A stretch of DNA of 64,000 nucleotides from Deltaproteobacteria bacterium (GCA_020630875.1 JAHDIH010000006.1:124001-188000), one strand, 5' to 3'. Positions 43,914 to 54,358 are shown, numbered from the stretch's first letter. Made by a program: numbers and translations. Notes: generated by a model not told the origin, from the sequence alone.

Positions 43914-44859
43914 CATAAAACACTTGCTTTCGATTCAAGACTTGTCTGAAGCAGATCTGATGGGAATCATTAATCTCGCTAAAACGTTCGAAAACATCAA
44001 TGAGCAGCACGTAAAGAAGGTCCCCATTCTGAAAGGACGGACCATTGTTAATCTCTTTTTTGAAAACTCGACACGGACTCGTGTCTCTTTCGAAATCGCT
44101 GGTAAGCGCCTGTCGGCAGATACCATCAACATCAGTGGTTCTGCCTCATCGACCTCTAAGGGGGAGACCATTGTTGATACTGCCAAAAATCTGATGGCGA
44201 TGAATCCAGATGTAATTGTCGTGAGGCATAATAAGTCTGGCGCCCCTGCTTTGATGGCTAAAGCCGTCACGGCATCCATCGTTAACGCTGGAGATGGAAC
44301 TCATGAACACCCCACGCAAGCCCTGCTTGATTGCGCTACCATTCTCCGTCACAAAAAGAAGTTGCAGGGACTGCAAGTTGCGATTGTCGGGGATATTGAT
44401 CACTCGCGCGTGGCGCGTTCGAACATACTAGCTCTTTCGAAACTCGGAGCCAAAGTCCGGCTTTGTGGTCCGGTAGGACTGGTTCCAGAAAGTCTAAAAC
44501 GCATCGGTGGCGATCTGACCGAGTCTAGCGTTTCCATTCATCATGAGCTTGCATCTGCGATTGATGGAGTCGACGTGGTGATGATGCTTCGAATCCAGAA
44601 TGAACGAATGGGGGCAGAAAGCCCGCGATTCGCTAACACTCGAGAATATTCGCGTTACTTTGGACTTTCCAATCGGACCGTGTCCGCAGCTAAATCCGAT
44701 GCGATCGTGATGCATCCTGGGCCACTCAATCGTGGCGTCGAAATAATGCCCGACATCGCCGACAGCGGGCGCAGTGTGATTCTTGAGCAAGTTAAATTGG
44801 GAGTTGCTGTGAGAATGGCGGTGCTCTACTTACTTGGTGGCGGAAATGCTTCAGAATGA
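43900..44859 (+). CDS. pyrB: Aspartate carbamoyltransferase, catalytic subunit
   Basis: Joins carbamoyl phosphate and aspartate, the first committed pyrimidine step. 319 residues, GTG start with GAGG 5 nt upstream (AGAGGAGCCAAAGTG), overlapping pyrR by 14 bp. [43 protein letters not shown] and [13 protein letters not shown] mark the active-site loops. No pyrI regulatory subunit is adjacent, so it is probably the unregulated trimer form. Confidence 0.96.
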   Translation: MHQLNIKHLLSIQDLSEADLMGIINLAKTFENINEQHVKKVPILKGRTIVNLFFENSTRTRVSFEIAGKRLSADTINISGSASSTSKGETIVDTAKNLMAMNPDVIVVRHNKSGAPALMAKAVTASIVNAGDGTHEHPTQALLDCATILRHKKKLQGLQVAIVGDIDHSRVARSNILALSKLGAKVRLCGPVGLVPESLKRIGGDLTESSVSIHHELASAIDGVDVVMMLRIQNERMGAESPRFANTREYSRYFGLSNRTVSAAKSDAIVMHPGPLNRGVEIMPDIADSGRSVILEQVKLGVAVRMAVLYLLGGGNASE

Positions 44860-45772
44860 TCCTATTTTAGTCGTAGATGGGCTTCACAAACGCTACGCTA
44901 CACATTATGCGGTTCGTGGCATTTCGTTTGAGGTAAATGCAGGAACTATAGTCGGCCTTTTAGGCGCCAACGGGGCTGGAAAAACGACCACCTTAAGGAT
45001 TATCAATAACATCATTCCGGCGGATGAAGGCTTAGTACGAGTTGGAGACGAGAGTCTGCCAAGACGAGAAGTCATTGGTTATCTTCCGGAGGAGCGCGGG
45101 CTTTATCCGCGAATGAAGGTTCTGGATACCGTCGTATATTTTGGGCGCTTACGTGGACTCTCCAAGTCTGATGCTAAAGGCGCGGCGGAAACGCTGCTTG
45201 ATCGCTTAGAACTCGGGGATTGGTTGCAGCATCGCGTTTCCGAGCTTAGCAAAGGGATGCAGCAAAAAGTTCAGTTTTGCGCCACAGTGGTGCACGACCC
45301 GCAGTTAGTGATATTGGACGAGCCATGGAGCGGCTTGGATCCGATTAATGCTTCGGTTATCAAAGAGTTTGTGATGGAGCTTAAAGACAAAGGAAAAGGA
45401 ATACTGTTCTCTACTCATCAACTTTCATCAGCCGAAAGCATGTGCGACCGAGTTGTAATTCTAGCCAATGGTAAGTGCATTGCGAACGGGACGCCTGCAG
45501 AGGTTAAGTCAGGTTCTGGTATTCCAGCGCGCATTAAGATTGACGCGGCGGGAGACGTTGAGACGTTCCACGACAAGCTTCGAGCTACAGGGCTACTGCA
45601 GGACATTACAAGAGATGACGATGTGACATCCGCGGCTCTCAAACCACAAACCGGAGTAGGAGAAGTCCTTGCGACAGTAGCGTCGCTTGGTCTTGATATT
45701 CGTCGTTTGACTTTGGAAGAGCCAAGTTTAGAGGATGCTTTTGTGGCTTCCGTGGAGAGCGATAATGGGTGA
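44846..45772 (+). CDS. ABC transporter ATP-binding protein (NatA-like)
   Basis: 308 residues from the ATG at 44846, overlapping pyrB by 14 bp. Walker [10 protein letters not shown], signature LSKGMQQKV, Walker [14 protein letters not shown] and the [10 protein letters not shown] switch His are intact. The C-terminal 80 residues match the NatA-type extension ([28 protein letters not shown]). With the next gene it forms an exporter resembling NatAB (Na+ or drug efflux), although substrate is unproved. Confidence 0.93.
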   Translation: MLQNDPILVVDGLHKRYATHYAVRGISFEVNAGTIVGLLGANGAGKTTTLRIINNIIPADEGLVRVGDESLPRREVIGYLPEERGLYPRMKVLDTVVYFGRLRGLSKSDAKGAAETLLDRLELGDWLQHRVSELSKGMQQKVQFCATVVHDPQLVILDEPWSGLDPINASVIKEFVMELKDKGKGILFSTHQLSSAESMCDRVVILANGKCIANGTPAEVKSGSGIPARIKIDAAGDVETFHDKLRATGLLQDITRDDDVTSAALKPQTGVGEVLATVASLGLDIRRLTLEEPSLEDAFVASVESDNG

Positions 45773-47033
45773 TTGGTTTCATATCGCTAAGCGCGAATAT
45801 TTAGAGCGGGTTCAAAACAAATGGTTCGTAATTATTACACTGCTTGGTCCAGTGGGAATGATTGCACTGTTTACGATTCCTATTTTTCTTCAGGTTGAAA
45901 GTAGCAAGCGGACCGTGAAGATTGGTGTGGATGATAAATCGGGGCAGTTTTCAGGACTGACGTCAGGGGTAAAACTACCAATACCGCAAATGATGAATCT
46001 GCAATTGACCGACGTGTCAAAGCTTGGCCAAGACCAAAGAAAGAAGCTTTTCGTTGATAAAAAATACGACGGTTATTTAACCCTCGAGAAAAACGTTTTG
46101 ACTGGCGGTGACGTGACTTACATTGGTGGCAACACTAGCGATGTTAAGCTCGGACAAATACTCTCTGCCGTCGTAAATGCGCAAGCCATGCAAGTTCGTG
46201 CGACAGAACAAGGGATGGAGCCCCTTACGTTTTTGACCAAAGTGATGCAGCCGACAATTGCAGTGCAGACAAAACAACTGGACTCGGAAGGCAATGTCGA
46301 GGCTGGCCGATCGGGTCCGGCAGTGTTCTTTCTCGGGTACATCTGGATGTTCATTATGTACATGGCAATTATCACTTACGGCGTTAACGTAATGCGAAGT
46401 GTAATCGAGGAGAAAACCACGCGAGTGATAGAAATGCTGGTGAGCAGTGTACGTCCTCGTGATATTCTTTTTGGAAAAGTGTTGGGCGTGGGGCTTGCGG
46501 GGCTTACACAACTGCTCATTTGGTTGTTGTTTGCTGGAGTGCTGCTAACTTTTCACGAGGAAATTCTTTCACTTTTCGGATTGAGCAGTGGTGCGTTGGA
46601 GCTCCCATCGATGTCGCTGGCCGACGTGTTGGTAGTCGTGATTTACTTTACCCTTGGGTACTTCTTCTTTTCGGCGCTCTTCGCGATGGTTGGGGCTGCC
46701 GTCACTACCGAGCAGGAAGCCCAACAAGTACAAATGCCAGTAATGATGCTGTCGGTGCTGCCGATTCTTTGTGCGCAACTTGTTGCAGATGACCCACGTG
46801 GCACTTGGGCTGAAATACTTACCATGATTCCTATCTCGTCTCCGACATTGATGCCGATGCGTGTCATTTTTGATGGGGCTACCACCGGACAAGTTGTGAT
46901 TTCTTTATGTTGCTTGGTTTTGGCATTAGTTTTGGCAATGGCAGCGGCATCAAAGATTTACCACGCGGGGATCATGCGTTATGGCAAGCGTGCAACTCTG
47001 GCAGAATTTTGGTCATGGCTGCGCGGGAAATAA
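45765..47033 (+). CDS. ABC-2 type permease (NatB-like)
   Basis: 422 residues from the ATG at 45765, overlapping the ATPase stop by 8 bp. TM1 (WFVIITLLGPVGMIALFTIPIF) and a 150-residue extracytoplasmic domain are followed by five or so TM helices in the C-terminal half. MRSVIEEKTTRVIEMLVSSVRP is the conserved coupling segment of the NatB/YhaP family. Works with the ATPase at 44846. Confidence 0.92.
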   Translation: MGDWFHIAKREYLERVQNKWFVIITLLGPVGMIALFTIPIFLQVESSKRTVKIGVDDKSGQFSGLTSGVKLPIPQMMNLQLTDVSKLGQDQRKKLFVDKKYDGYLTLEKNVLTGGDVTYIGGNTSDVKLGQILSAVVNAQAMQVRATEQGMEPLTFLTKVMQPTIAVQTKQLDSEGNVEAGRSGPAVFFLGYIWMFIMYMAIITYGVNVMRSVIEEKTTRVIEMLVSSVRPRDILFGKVLGVGLAGLTQLLIWLLFAGVLLTFHEEILSLFGLSSGALELPSMSLADVLVVVIYFTLGYFFFSALFAMVGAAVTTEQEAQQVQMPVMMLSVLPILCAQLVADDPRGTWAEILTMIPISSPTLMPMRVIFDGATTGQVVISLCCLVLALVLAMAAASKIYHAGIMRYGKRATLAEFWSWLRGK

Positions 47034-47087
47034 TTAGATCTTAAGCTTGTTTGATACGTGTGCTAACCAATGCAGGAGGCAAAAGTC

Positions 47088-47243
47088 ATGGTTAGCTTGG
47101 GTCCCAAAGTGGTTTGGCTGTTTGACTACGAGGCGATGCTAAGAAGCCGCAGGGATATTTTTCTAATGTTTCGTTTTAGCTTCGATGAGCCGGTCCCTCT
47201 GCATGTTCATAACAAGATCCTTGCAACGCAAACCTCGAATTGA
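47088..47243 (+). CDS. Small ORF with consensus ribosome site
   Basis: 51 codons (MVSLGPKVVWLFDYEAM...) ending at TGA 47241. AGGAGG lies 8 nt before the ATG, the best Shine-Dalgarno in this part of the window. The product is basic in the middle (MLRSRRDIFLMFRFSF), with no signal peptide and no Cys. Not recognised. It lies in the otherwise empty 397 bp between the ABC permease and exbB-like genes. Confidence 0.45.
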   Translation: MVSLGPKVVWLFDYEAMLRSRRDIFLMFRFSFDEPVPLHVHNKILATQTSN

Positions 47244-47430
47244 GTCCAAGTAACGGCTGGCGGTGAAAAAATTGCCTCATTGAGAGAGAGTGCAAGAACC
47301 CCCTGGAGTTAGGTAAAGGGGACTTGTTTAAGAATGATACTGCTTCACATACAACTATTTTTCGGTCTTTCGCGACTAACTTAGCAGAGGATATGGAGAA
47401 AGAGTCGGATGGCCAGTAAAGTGAGGGACA
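47244..47430. other. Intergenic stretch upstream of the ExbB-like gene
   Basis: No ORF above 20 codons and no convincing promoter. ACCCCCTGGAGTTAGGTAAAGGGG may form a weak CCCC/GGGG hairpin. GAGGGACA directly precedes the ExbB ATG and is its ribosome site. Confidence 0.4.
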
Positions 47431-48069
47431 ATGGGCGGTGAGCTAACATTTTGGGATATTTTAAACGGTGCCGGCTTTGCCATGTGGGGCCTGGTACTTT
47501 GTTCTATCGTCATCACTACCGTAGTGATCGAGCGAATGCTTGCGGTTCGCGGTTTTCTTCCCGCTGCTCGTGAACTTTCCCAAAAAGTGACGAAACAACT
47601 TAGTGATGGCGCCTACGAGGAAGCAAGAGCTTCATGCGAAAGAAGTGACAATGCCACGGGCGATATTTTCCTTGCAGGGTTCGCTCGTAAGAAATCGTCA
47701 TCCGACAATAAACACATCATCACCGCTATCGATAGAGAACGCATTCGCGTTGTTTCCGCATTGAGACGAAGAGTTTGGTGTCTCGGTACAGTTGGTGCGC
47801 TGGCGCCTTTTGTCGGACTTTATGGAACTGTGTTGGGAATTCGTAACGCGTTTATTGAATTTAGGAACGCGGGAGGCGAAGGCGGTATTGAAGTTGTTTC
47901 TGGTGATATTGGCGAGGCGCTGATCGTTACTGCTGCGGGAATCGTTGTTGCTTTGGTGGCAGTGGTGCTCTACAACTATTTTAATCAGTGGCTAAAGCAC
48001 ACTGCTACCGAGATCCGGCTGCTTTGTCAGGAAGTAGCGGAACACCTCGTTGAGGCTGAGGGCCAATAG
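47431..48069 (+). CDS. MotA/TolQ/ExbB proton-channel family protein
   Basis: 212 residues with three TM helices (FAMWGLVLCSIVITTVVIE; LGTVGALAPFVGLYGTVLGI; EALIVTAAGIVVALVAVVLYNY). The APFVGLYGTVLGIRNAF stretch is the proton-pathway signature of ExbB/TolQ. With the ExbD-like partner 2 bp downstream it should form a proton-motive-force-driven motor. No tonB or tolA is beside it. The cytoplasmic loop is shorter than in TolQ. Confidence 0.93.
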   Translation: MGGELTFWDILNGAGFAMWGLVLCSIVITTVVIERMLAVRGFLPAARELSQKVTKQLSDGAYEEARASCERSDNATGDIFLAGFARKKSSSDNKHIITAIDRERIRVVSALRRRVWCLGTVGALAPFVGLYGTVLGIRNAFIEFRNAGGEGGIEVVSGDIGEALIVTAAGIVVALVAVVLYNYFNQWLKHTATEIRLLCQEVAEHLVEAEGQ

Positions 48070-48071
48070 TC

Positions 48072-48566
48072 ATGGGAATGGGTGGACTAAGCGACGGCCT
48101 GGATGACGATGAATTTGGAGATGATGGCTTCTCTGAAATTAATATCACCCCGCTGACTGATGTTTTCTTGGTGATGCTGATCATTTTCTTTTTGGCTGCG
48201 GTGATTTCTATCAAAGACGAAAAAAAGCGAAGCGACAGACTAAAACAAGAAAAAGATGAAGTGAGCGAAGCACTTGCCAAATCGAAAGAACTAAATATCA
48301 ACTTGCCCGCAGGGGGAGTTGCCGGAACGAGTTCTCCGCAAGACAAGCTAATTATTTCGATGGATAACAAAGGTGCGTTGTTCGCTGCCGGTCAACCTGT
48401 CACTCCTGAGCAACTACGAGTAAAGCTTCAGAAGACGTATATCGCCAATCCCAAAACTCAAATTTCAATCCAAGCAGATAAGGGCGTGGCCCATGGCTCA
48501 GTGGTGACGATTTTGGATATGGCGCACCAAGAAAATCTAACACAGATAGTAATTGCGACGAACTAA
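48072..48566 (+). CDS. ExbD/TolR-family protein
   Basis: 164 residues. INITPLTDVFLVMLIIFFLAA holds the TM helix with the essential Asp. After the membrane comes a charged helix (KKRSDRLKQEKDEVSEALAK), longer than in ExbD, then the usual periplasmic fold (DKLIISMDNKGALFAAGQPVTP, ISIQADKGVAHGSVVTILD). Partner of the ExbB-like protein. Its stop shares CTAA with the opposing kinase stop. Confidence 0.93.
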   Translation: MGMGGLSDGLDDDEFGDDGFSEINITPLTDVFLVMLIIFFLAAVISIKDEKKRSDRLKQEKDEVSEALAKSKELNINLPAGGVAGTSSPQDKLIISMDNKGALFAAGQPVTPEQLRVKLQKTYIANPKTQISIQADKGVAHGSVVTILDMAHQENLTQIVIATN

Positions 48567-50092
48567 GCTCCCCAAGGAACCGCTTTTGTCTTTGGAGCTT
48601 TGCGCTTCTTTCTTTTGCTGCGCTTTTTCTTAGAGCTCTTTTTGATTGCCTTAGCTGGTGCATTCTTCTCTAGAACAAAAGAGAACGTTTGCTCTTTCCC
48701 TTGGCCGGTAGTCACAGATTCTTCAAGCAGTTTGTATCCTTTGGCTTCAATTGAAACCGAGTGGATCGTTTGTGGCTTTGAAACAACTTCTACCGGGGTC
48801 TTGCCCAGTTTTTTTCCATCTACTGTTACTTCTGCTGGGATATTGGTTTCGATTGTAAAAAGCGACTGAGTGAGTACCTCGACGTCACTTGCCGCTGCGG
48901 CAGCTTCGGACGTTGGACTTTGCACGTTTTTCTTTTTGCTCTTGGTCCCGCCTAGCGCGAGGAGTCCGACGCAGGCAAGTGCTACGACTAGAGCGACAGC
49001 TATTCCCAGCGAGCGCCGTCTGGTTGGCGCGAGATCGGGGGGGACTGTCGTTGACTCGGCTCGTTGGTAAGCTGTCGATATTTCGCCCACGTAAATACTT
49101 GCACTTTCTCTTACGGAAAGCTCGTCTAACAAATCGTCGATCTGATCAATTAGTACGTCCGCCGACTGTGGTCTGTCCTCGGGACTTTTCTCCAAAAGCG
49201 AAAGAATTAGTTTTTTGACGTGCTCTGGAGTATCAGCGGGAAGAGGCGCTGGTTGCGCAAAGGCTTGCAGCGCGAGTACTTGTGGTGGGGCATCCGCGGT
49301 GAATGGAAGGTGCCCCGTTACCATCTCGTATAGCATGATACCCAACGAGTATAGATCTGCTCGCCCGTCCGCTTGCTCCCCTTTTGCAAGTTCTGGAGAA
49401 ATGTAGTTTGGAGTACCAAGTACGATGCCGCTGCGGGTAATCGTTCCATTTTCGTCTTCTTCCAAAGACTTTGCCAGGCCGAAGTCGAGGACTTTGACGG
49501 TAAGCTCGCCCGTCATCTGCTCTTTGTTTACAATGACATTGTCTGGCTTTAGGTCTCGGTGAACGATTCCCGCCTCATGAGCAACCTTAAGTGCCTCTGC
49601 AATATTTCTCGCAACCGCCAACGCTTGCCCTAAAGCGAAACGAGGAATATCCCTTAACGTACTTCCATTCAACAGTTCCATGGCAATGAAAAGCATTCCA
49701 TCGCCAGACTGGCCGAAGTTGTATATGGAGACAATGTTGGGGTTTTGCAGGCGACTTGTAAGCTTTGCTTCTCGGAGAAATCTTTTCGCGTTGGTCATGT
49801 TCTTCGCGAGATGAGGCTCAATGACTTTTATTGCGAGTATCGAGTTGCTTCGGGTGTCTACCGCCCGATAGACCGTTCCCATTCCACCGTTACCAATCTT
49901 TTCTTGCAGTTGGTAGACGTCGGCCAATATTTGCCCGCTGTAGTCTTTGTTCTCTTGCTCGAGTCGCATCAGAGGTTGGCTGCAACTGGGACAGAGTTCT
50001 TGTTCTTCGCTATGCGACTCGTCGCAAAGTACGCAGTAGTACTCTACTTTCTTTCCCTCTAAGAAGGAGGAACTGACAGCAGAGTTGGTCAT
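48563..50092 (-). CDS. Ser/Thr kinase with zinc ribbon, TM helix and PEGA domain
   Basis: 509 residues from the ATG at 50092. Zinc ribbon: CVLC and CPSC near residues 20-40. Kinase domain about 57-320: IGNGGMGTVYRAVD, AIKVIEPHL, HRDLKPDNVI, LDFGLAKSL and GTPNYISPE. A TM helix (LGIAVALVVALACVGLLALGG) follows, then an outer PEGA domain (IPAEVTVDGKKLGKTPVEV) and a Lys-rich tail. Likely an envelope-linked sensor kinase. Start overlaps the TPR protein stop (ATGA), so the pair is coupled. Confidence 0.95.
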   Translation of the reverse strand: MTNSAVSSSFLEGKKVEYYCVLCDESHSEEQELCPSCSQPLMRLEQENKDYSGQILADVYQLQEKIGNGGMGTVYRAVDTRSNSILAIKVIEPHLAKNMTNAKRFLREAKLTSRLQNPNIVSIYNFGQSGDGMLFIAMELLNGSTLRDIPRFALGQALAVARNIAEALKVAHEAGIVHRDLKPDNVIVNKEQMTGELTVKVLDFGLAKSLEEDENGTITRSGIVLGTPNYISPELAKGEQADGRADLYSLGIMLYEMVTGHLPFTADAPPQVLALQAFAQPAPLPADTPEHVKKLILSLLEKSPEDRPQSADVLIDQIDDLLDELSVRESASIYVGEISTAYQRAESTTVPPDLAPTRRRSLGIAVALVVALACVGLLALGGTKSKKKNVQSPTSEAAAAASDVEVLTQSLFTIETNIPAEVTVDGKKLGKTPVEVVSKPQTIHSVSIEAKGYKLLEESVTTGQGKEQTFSFVLEKNAPAKAIKKSSKKKRSKRKKRKAPKTKAVPWGA

Positions 50093-50985
50093 TGACGCCA
50101 CCCCACCAATGCGACCACGCCACCTGAAGTAGGCGCTATGGAAAGCCCCTCTCCTTGATTTTTGTTCTTAAAGAGCAAATAGGTGCCAATGGATGCCGTC
50201 GCGGCGCCAACCCCGTACAAGGATAGCGCAACCGCCCGTCGTCGCTTGAATGTTGACGCGAGCCGGTCGTAGTTTGCGGCAGTACCATTTTGCATCTGGG
50301 ATCTGGTCTTGCCGGCGAGTCTATGGAAAACGGCTCCGGCAATCAAGGCAGAGCCGCCGCCAGCAATGAGTGCGATAGGAAGCTTATTACCCTTGTTCGG
50401 ACCTTTCGGTTTTTCCAACGTGGCTGGTGCTTCCCTTATTGGTATCGCGACCGTTGGTGCGACTACTTTTTGCGGTCGTTGAATGTTGATAGTTGCGCTT
50501 GTCTTCGCTGTCGATACTTTTAGTTCGTGTCGTACGCCGTATTGGTCTTTAACGGTGTGGGTTCCCAAAGGTCCCCATAGGGTCGCGGGCAATACCACAA
50601 TCTCATGTTCGGTGAACCAGGAGGGTGACACGGAACCTGAGATGGTACTCGATAAACTTATTTCGGAAAATCCAGCATCCGTTAGCTGCTTGGTTACTTT
50701 TTGTGCTTCTTTTTTGGCCCAGTTAGGAAGCTTATCGTCGCTAGCGCATAGTTCGAAATAGTAGTGGGACAAAGGAAGATTTTTGAGAGAGGAGTAAATC
50801 CATCCAATCTTGCACTGGAGAATTGGAGAGTCATCACGAAGCGAAGCTTGCCGAAATAATTGCAACGCTTCTTCGAAGTCTCCTTGTTGCGCAGCAGCCT
50901 CGGCCTGCGCTGAGATGCTTTCATCTGCAGAGCTAAGGTTCGCAGCGAACAGCAAGGCACATGCGAATATGAGTTCCCCCCTCAT
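50089..50985 (-). CDS. TPR/PEGA-like exported membrane protein partner of the kinase
   Basis: 298 residues: signal peptide (LIFACALLFAANLSSADE), TPR-like helices (AAQQGDFEEALQLFRQASL, SHYYFELCASDDKLPNWAKK), a beta-rich segment with PEGA features (GPLGTHTVKDQYG), then two TM helices (LPIALIAGGGSALIAGAVFHRLA; AVALSLYGVGAATASIGTYLLF) and a beta tail. The TM-pair module recurs in the protein at 6625. This layout is common in Myxococcota. Translated just ahead of the kinase. Confidence 0.85.
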   Translation of the reverse strand: MRGELIFACALLFAANLSSADESISAQAEAAAQQGDFEEALQLFRQASLRDDSPILQCKIGWIYSSLKNLPLSHYYFELCASDDKLPNWAKKEAQKVTKQLTDAGFSEISLSSTISGSVSPSWFTEHEIVVLPATLWGPLGTHTVKDQYGVRHELKVSTAKTSATINIQRPQKVVAPTVAIPIREAPATLEKPKGPNKGNKLPIALIAGGGSALIAGAVFHRLAGKTRSQMQNGTAANYDRLASTFKRRRAVALSLYGVGAATASIGTYLLFKNKNQGEGLSIAPTSGGVVALVGWRQ

Positions 50986-51052
50986 GAGCTTTTATTTTAT
51001 GACGTATCGTCACCTGCCGCTAGGCGGGAATTGTCTGCGGTTTACCTACATG

Positions 51053-52933
51053 TCATTTGATTCCATACTTGGAGAGCTTTTTGTGGAACCCTTCTCTTGT
51101 AATTCCGAGCGATTGCGCGGCTTTTGTTTTGTTTCCGTTGCTCTGGACGAGTGCCTCGCGAAGAAGTTCTTTTTCGAACTCCACCATCGTTTCCTTGAGT
51201 GTGCGCCCGTCCCGTGACACTCGGGGTTTTACGGACAGGATTTTGGGTGACAAATCCGCGACATCGACCCAAGACTCCACCGCTTGAATGATAAGTCGTT
51301 GCACTTCATTCTCAAGTTCACGGACGTTTCCTGGCCAAGTATAGGCTTTCAAAGCTGCCATGGCCTCCATCGTGATTCCTTGCAAGGTACGATGATATTC
51401 ACGACTGTATTTCTGCAAGAAAAAATTTGCTAGTGCGACTATATCATCGCCTCGTTGACGCAACGCTGGGAGTTCGATGGGGAAGACCATCAAGCGGTAG
51501 AATAGGTCTTGGCGAAAGTTTCCTGCTTCGACTTCTTTGGTTAGATCCCGGTGGGTAGCACAGACAATACGAACGTCAACTTGGTGCTCGTTCATGGCAC
51601 CAACAGGACGGAGTTGGCCTTCTTGCAGAACTCGCAATACTTTAGCTTGAAGTGACGGCGGCATTTCTCCTATTTCATCGAGGAAGAGTGTTCCACCATC
51701 GGCTAAGTCAAAAAGTCCTTTTTTGGCAGTGGCGGCTCCCGTAAATGCACCTTTGACATGCCCAAAAAGTTCTGACTCAAGCAACGGCTCAGGGAGGGCC
51801 GCACAATTTTGCGCGACAAACATTTTTTGCGAGCGCTTTGACTCATTGTGAATTGCCCGCGCGACCAACTCTTTGCCTGTGCCAGTTTCTCCTTGAATGC
51901 AAACTGTTGCTCGGGTATTCACAACTTTTTCGAGCTGTGAAATGACAGCTTTCATTGGCGGCGAATCCGCGATTATGTCATTGAACCCAAGAGAAGAATC
52001 TTTACTCTTGAGATAAAGATTTTCTTCTTGCAGGCTGGCTTCCGCTATTTTCAGACGCTGCAACAAAATTACTTTTTCGACCACCAGGCTGGCATGAGAT
52101 GCAACCAACGTCGCAAGGCGTAGGTCTCTTTCTGAGAACATTCCACTTCCACCTCTGTTGTCGATTTGAACAATTCCTAGAATTTCATCATCATCCCAAA
52201 GCGGCGTCGCGATTATTGATGTGATATTGCTTGCAACAACACTCGCAGAGGCGTTGAAGTCCTCAAGAGCGTTAGCGAACAGTAGTGCGACCCGATCTTT
52301 GAGCACCCTTTTAAGCACTGTCTTAGAAGGAAGCATTGCTTCAGCACCATTCGTGTTACGGCTGATTGCATCGACCACCACGAACCTGTCTTCGTCGCGC
52401 TCCTTTCTCAGAAATATTGCGACGTTGTTGGAAAGCGGAAATAAATCGAGGCATGCTTTTGATAGACAAGAAAGAGCTTCATCAACCTCACTTGTTTTAG
52501 ACAGGGCGCGTAGAGAAGCCAAAAGCGAATCTGCTTGCTTTTGATCTAGCGGCGGCGTTACCAGCTCGGCGACTGCCACCGTAGCTATTTCTTCTATGTT
52601 TGTAGGTGGAGGAATAAGTACCTCGATTACCACTGGTGTCTCTTGTGGCCCCAATAAAAGACGGTCTCCTAGCTCTAGTGGAACTTCCCAGTTTCGTGTT
52701 TCGTCGATAGGACTTCGAACGTCATTTCTTAGTAACTGCGTACCGTTGGTAGAATTAAGATCCTTGAACACAACAGTATTGTTTTCGATAAATATTTTGG
52801 CGTGCTCAGTGGAAAGGTGTTGGTTATCAAATTTTAAATCGCAATTGGGTCCTCTGCCTATCACTACGCTGGCTAAGTTGAAATGACGTTCATCTCGTGT
52901 CCCGTCTTCTTTCCATATGCATATCTCAATCAC
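51053..52933 (-). CDS. FHA-GAF sigma54-dependent transcription activator
   Basis: 626 residues. FHA domain 5-95 ([29 protein letters not shown]) binds phosphothreonine; GAF 165-310; AAA+ 330-565 with Walker [22 protein letters not shown] loop for sigma54 contact, and [10 protein letters not shown]; Fis-type HTH at the end ([20 protein letters not shown]). The FHA head links it to the Ser/Thr kinases here. The kinase gene at 48563 is 960 bp away on the same strand, but not adjacent. Confidence 0.96.
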   Translation of the reverse strand: MIEICIWKEDGTRDERHFNLASVVIGRGPNCDLKFDNQHLSTEHAKIFIENNTVVFKDLNSTNGTQLLRNDVRSPIDETRNWEVPLELGDRLLLGPQETPVVIEVLIPPPTNIEEIATVAVAELVTPPLDQKQADSLLASLRALSKTSEVDEALSCLSKACLDLFPLSNNVAIFLRKERDEDRFVVVDAISRNTNGAEAMLPSKTVLKRVLKDRVALLFANALEDFNASASVVASNITSIIATPLWDDDEILGIVQIDNRGGSGMFSERDLRLATLVASHASLVVEKVILLQRLKIAEASLQEENLYLKSKDSSLGFNDIIADSPPMKAVISQLEKVVNTRATVCIQGETGTGKELVARAIHNESKRSQKMFVAQNCAALPEPLLESELFGHVKGAFTGAATAKKGLFDLADGGTLFLDEIGEMPPSLQAKVLRVLQEGQLRPVGAMNEHQVDVRIVCATHRDLTKEVEAGNFRQDLFYRLMVFPIELPALRQRGDDIVALANFFLQKYSREYHRTLQGITMEAMAALKAYTWPGNVRELENEVQRLIIQAVESWVDVADLSPKILSVKPRVSRDGRTLKETMVEFEKELLREALVQSNGNKTKAAQSLGITREGFHKKLSKYGIK

Positions 52934-53006
52934 AAATTACCTGGCTTTGACACTGACTGTACGATATAGGCGTATTCAGTTCAATCCATCAACCTTTGTG
53001 GGAGAT

Positions 53007-53765
53007 ATGCGCGTGACAAAAGACATACAATTCTTCGGCTGCACAGAGAAGCAACAAGACTATCTGCTGCAAGAGTTAGAGCCGTTGGATGGAAAACGTT
53101 TTATCGTTTTGGTAGGAGATCCTGCGCCTCTCTATGCTGCATTGCAAACAGGTAGCGTCGACGGCTGGATCTGGTCTGATGTTTGGCGGCCGCAATCAAT
53201 CGCTACGGCATTGCGGCGAGTCATCGTGATGTCCAGGGTATCTCCTGGCGTGATAAGAGGACAAGCGTGTGGTGGAACGACTGTAAGATTACTGCCAGCT
53301 TTCTTACAAGCGAAGTTTAGTGGGATCTTGACGATTACCCGCAACGGCAAACGTGTGTCGATGCGTCTTTCGGAAGGACAGGTTGTTTGTCTGCCTTCTA
53401 GGTGGCAATCGGTCGTTTCTTCCATTTCACGCAGCAGCCTATGGACCAACGCGAACTTTGAGTTGGTGCCGTCTGTGGGAGATACTCCTGTGGGCATGAA
53501 AGTTTTTGATGCGACACGTATTCTCGATACGGCGTTGGAACGAAGCCGTCATTTCGATCAAATTGCCCAGCAGATAGACACTTCCAAAAAGATGGTAGCA
53601 GCTAGTTCCGAAGGGGTTTCTGCTGACTTGAAAGACGTGCTGGCAAGGTTTGAACGCGCCACATCAGTCCTCGATGTATTGGATGAAGTTCCTGATCACC
53701 AAGCTATGATCACAATGCAGAGGATAGGGCGGCTCGTCAGTCTCGGACGTCTTTCTGCAGCTTAG
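53007..53765 (+). CDS. DUF4388-like protein
   Basis: 252 residues from the ATG at 53007, preceded by GGGAG 5 nt away; a start at 52917 would extend into the divergent activator gene. Residues 1-85 look like a receiver-type alpha/beta segment (RFIVLVGDPAPLYAALQTG, VDGWIWSDVWRP), without an obvious phospho-acceptor Asp. Residues 95-185 match the DUF4388 pattern: LLPAFLQAKFSGILTITRNGKRVSMRLSEGQVV. A helical tail follows. DUF4388 proteins are common in Myxococcota signalling. Function unknown. Confidence 0.68.
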   Translation: MRVTKDIQFFGCTEKQQDYLLQELEPLDGKRFIVLVGDPAPLYAALQTGSVDGWIWSDVWRPQSIATALRRVIVMSRVSPGVIRGQACGGTTVRLLPAFLQAKFSGILTITRNGKRVSMRLSEGQVVCLPSRWQSVVSSISRSSLWTNANFELVPSVGDTPVGMKVFDATRILDTALERSRHFDQIAQQIDTSKKMVAASSEGVSADLKDVLARFERATSVLDVLDEVPDHQAMITMQRIGRLVSLGRLSAA

Positions 53766-54358
53766 TTTTTGTTAACCCATTTCAATTGGATCGCACCACG
53801 GGGACTGTGGATGGTAAGCGCAATGTTATCTTTGCTCATTAGTTGAGGTATCGCTGGAAACCTAACAATGTAGGGGCGTGAAAATGCTTTGAGTCCTGGT
53901 ATGTCGGAACGTATTACGCTGCGTGGACGTCTGTCGAGTGTGACAGATATTGGTTCATGTTCGATGCCATCCGCCGTCGACAGAAGCATTTTCCAAGGAG
54001 CTCTGTCTCCACTTTGCAGTTTGTTTTCGCGACGGTGGTAGGTAGTAAAGTAAAGGTGAACTTCAACGTACTCTTTTGAGTTCTTTTGAACTTCAGAAAG
54101 AAATGCTTTGGCCCTGACGTCGCTATACAGTTGGACTTTGGTCAGACGATTGGTGTAGGCCGCCCACCACTCCGGTGTTTTTAGAACTGCCACCGCATCT
54201 GCTACTGTTTCAGGGTATCCCGTTAGCGTGTCACTTCGTTGCCATGACTCATGTACAGACGAGAAGGTGCGTGTGGTGTTCCATTTTTCAGAAAATTGGA
54301 CCGTGTTGTCTGTACCTGCACATCCAAAAACGAGCGCAACTATGAGTAAAGCTTTCAT
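53762..54358 (-). CDS. Lipoprotein
   Basis: 198 residues. MKALLIVALVFGC gives lipobox VFGC (Cys13). The mature protein is a mixed alpha/beta domain rich in Trp/Tyr (ETVADAVAVLKTPEWWAAYTN, EYVEVHLYFTTYHRRENKLQ), ending in beta strands. No family recognised. Its start overlaps the pyrE stop, and its stop shares TTAG with the opposing gene. Confidence 0.72.
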   Translation of the reverse strand: MKALLIVALVFGCAGTDNTVQFSEKWNTTRTFSSVHESWQRSDTLTGYPETVADAVAVLKTPEWWAAYTNRLTKVQLYSDVRAKAFLSEVQKNSKEYVEVHLYFTTYHRRENKLQSGDRAPWKMLLSTADGIEHEPISVTLDRRPRSVIRSDIPGLKAFSRPYIVRFPAIPQLMSKDNIALTIHSPRGAIQLKWVNKN

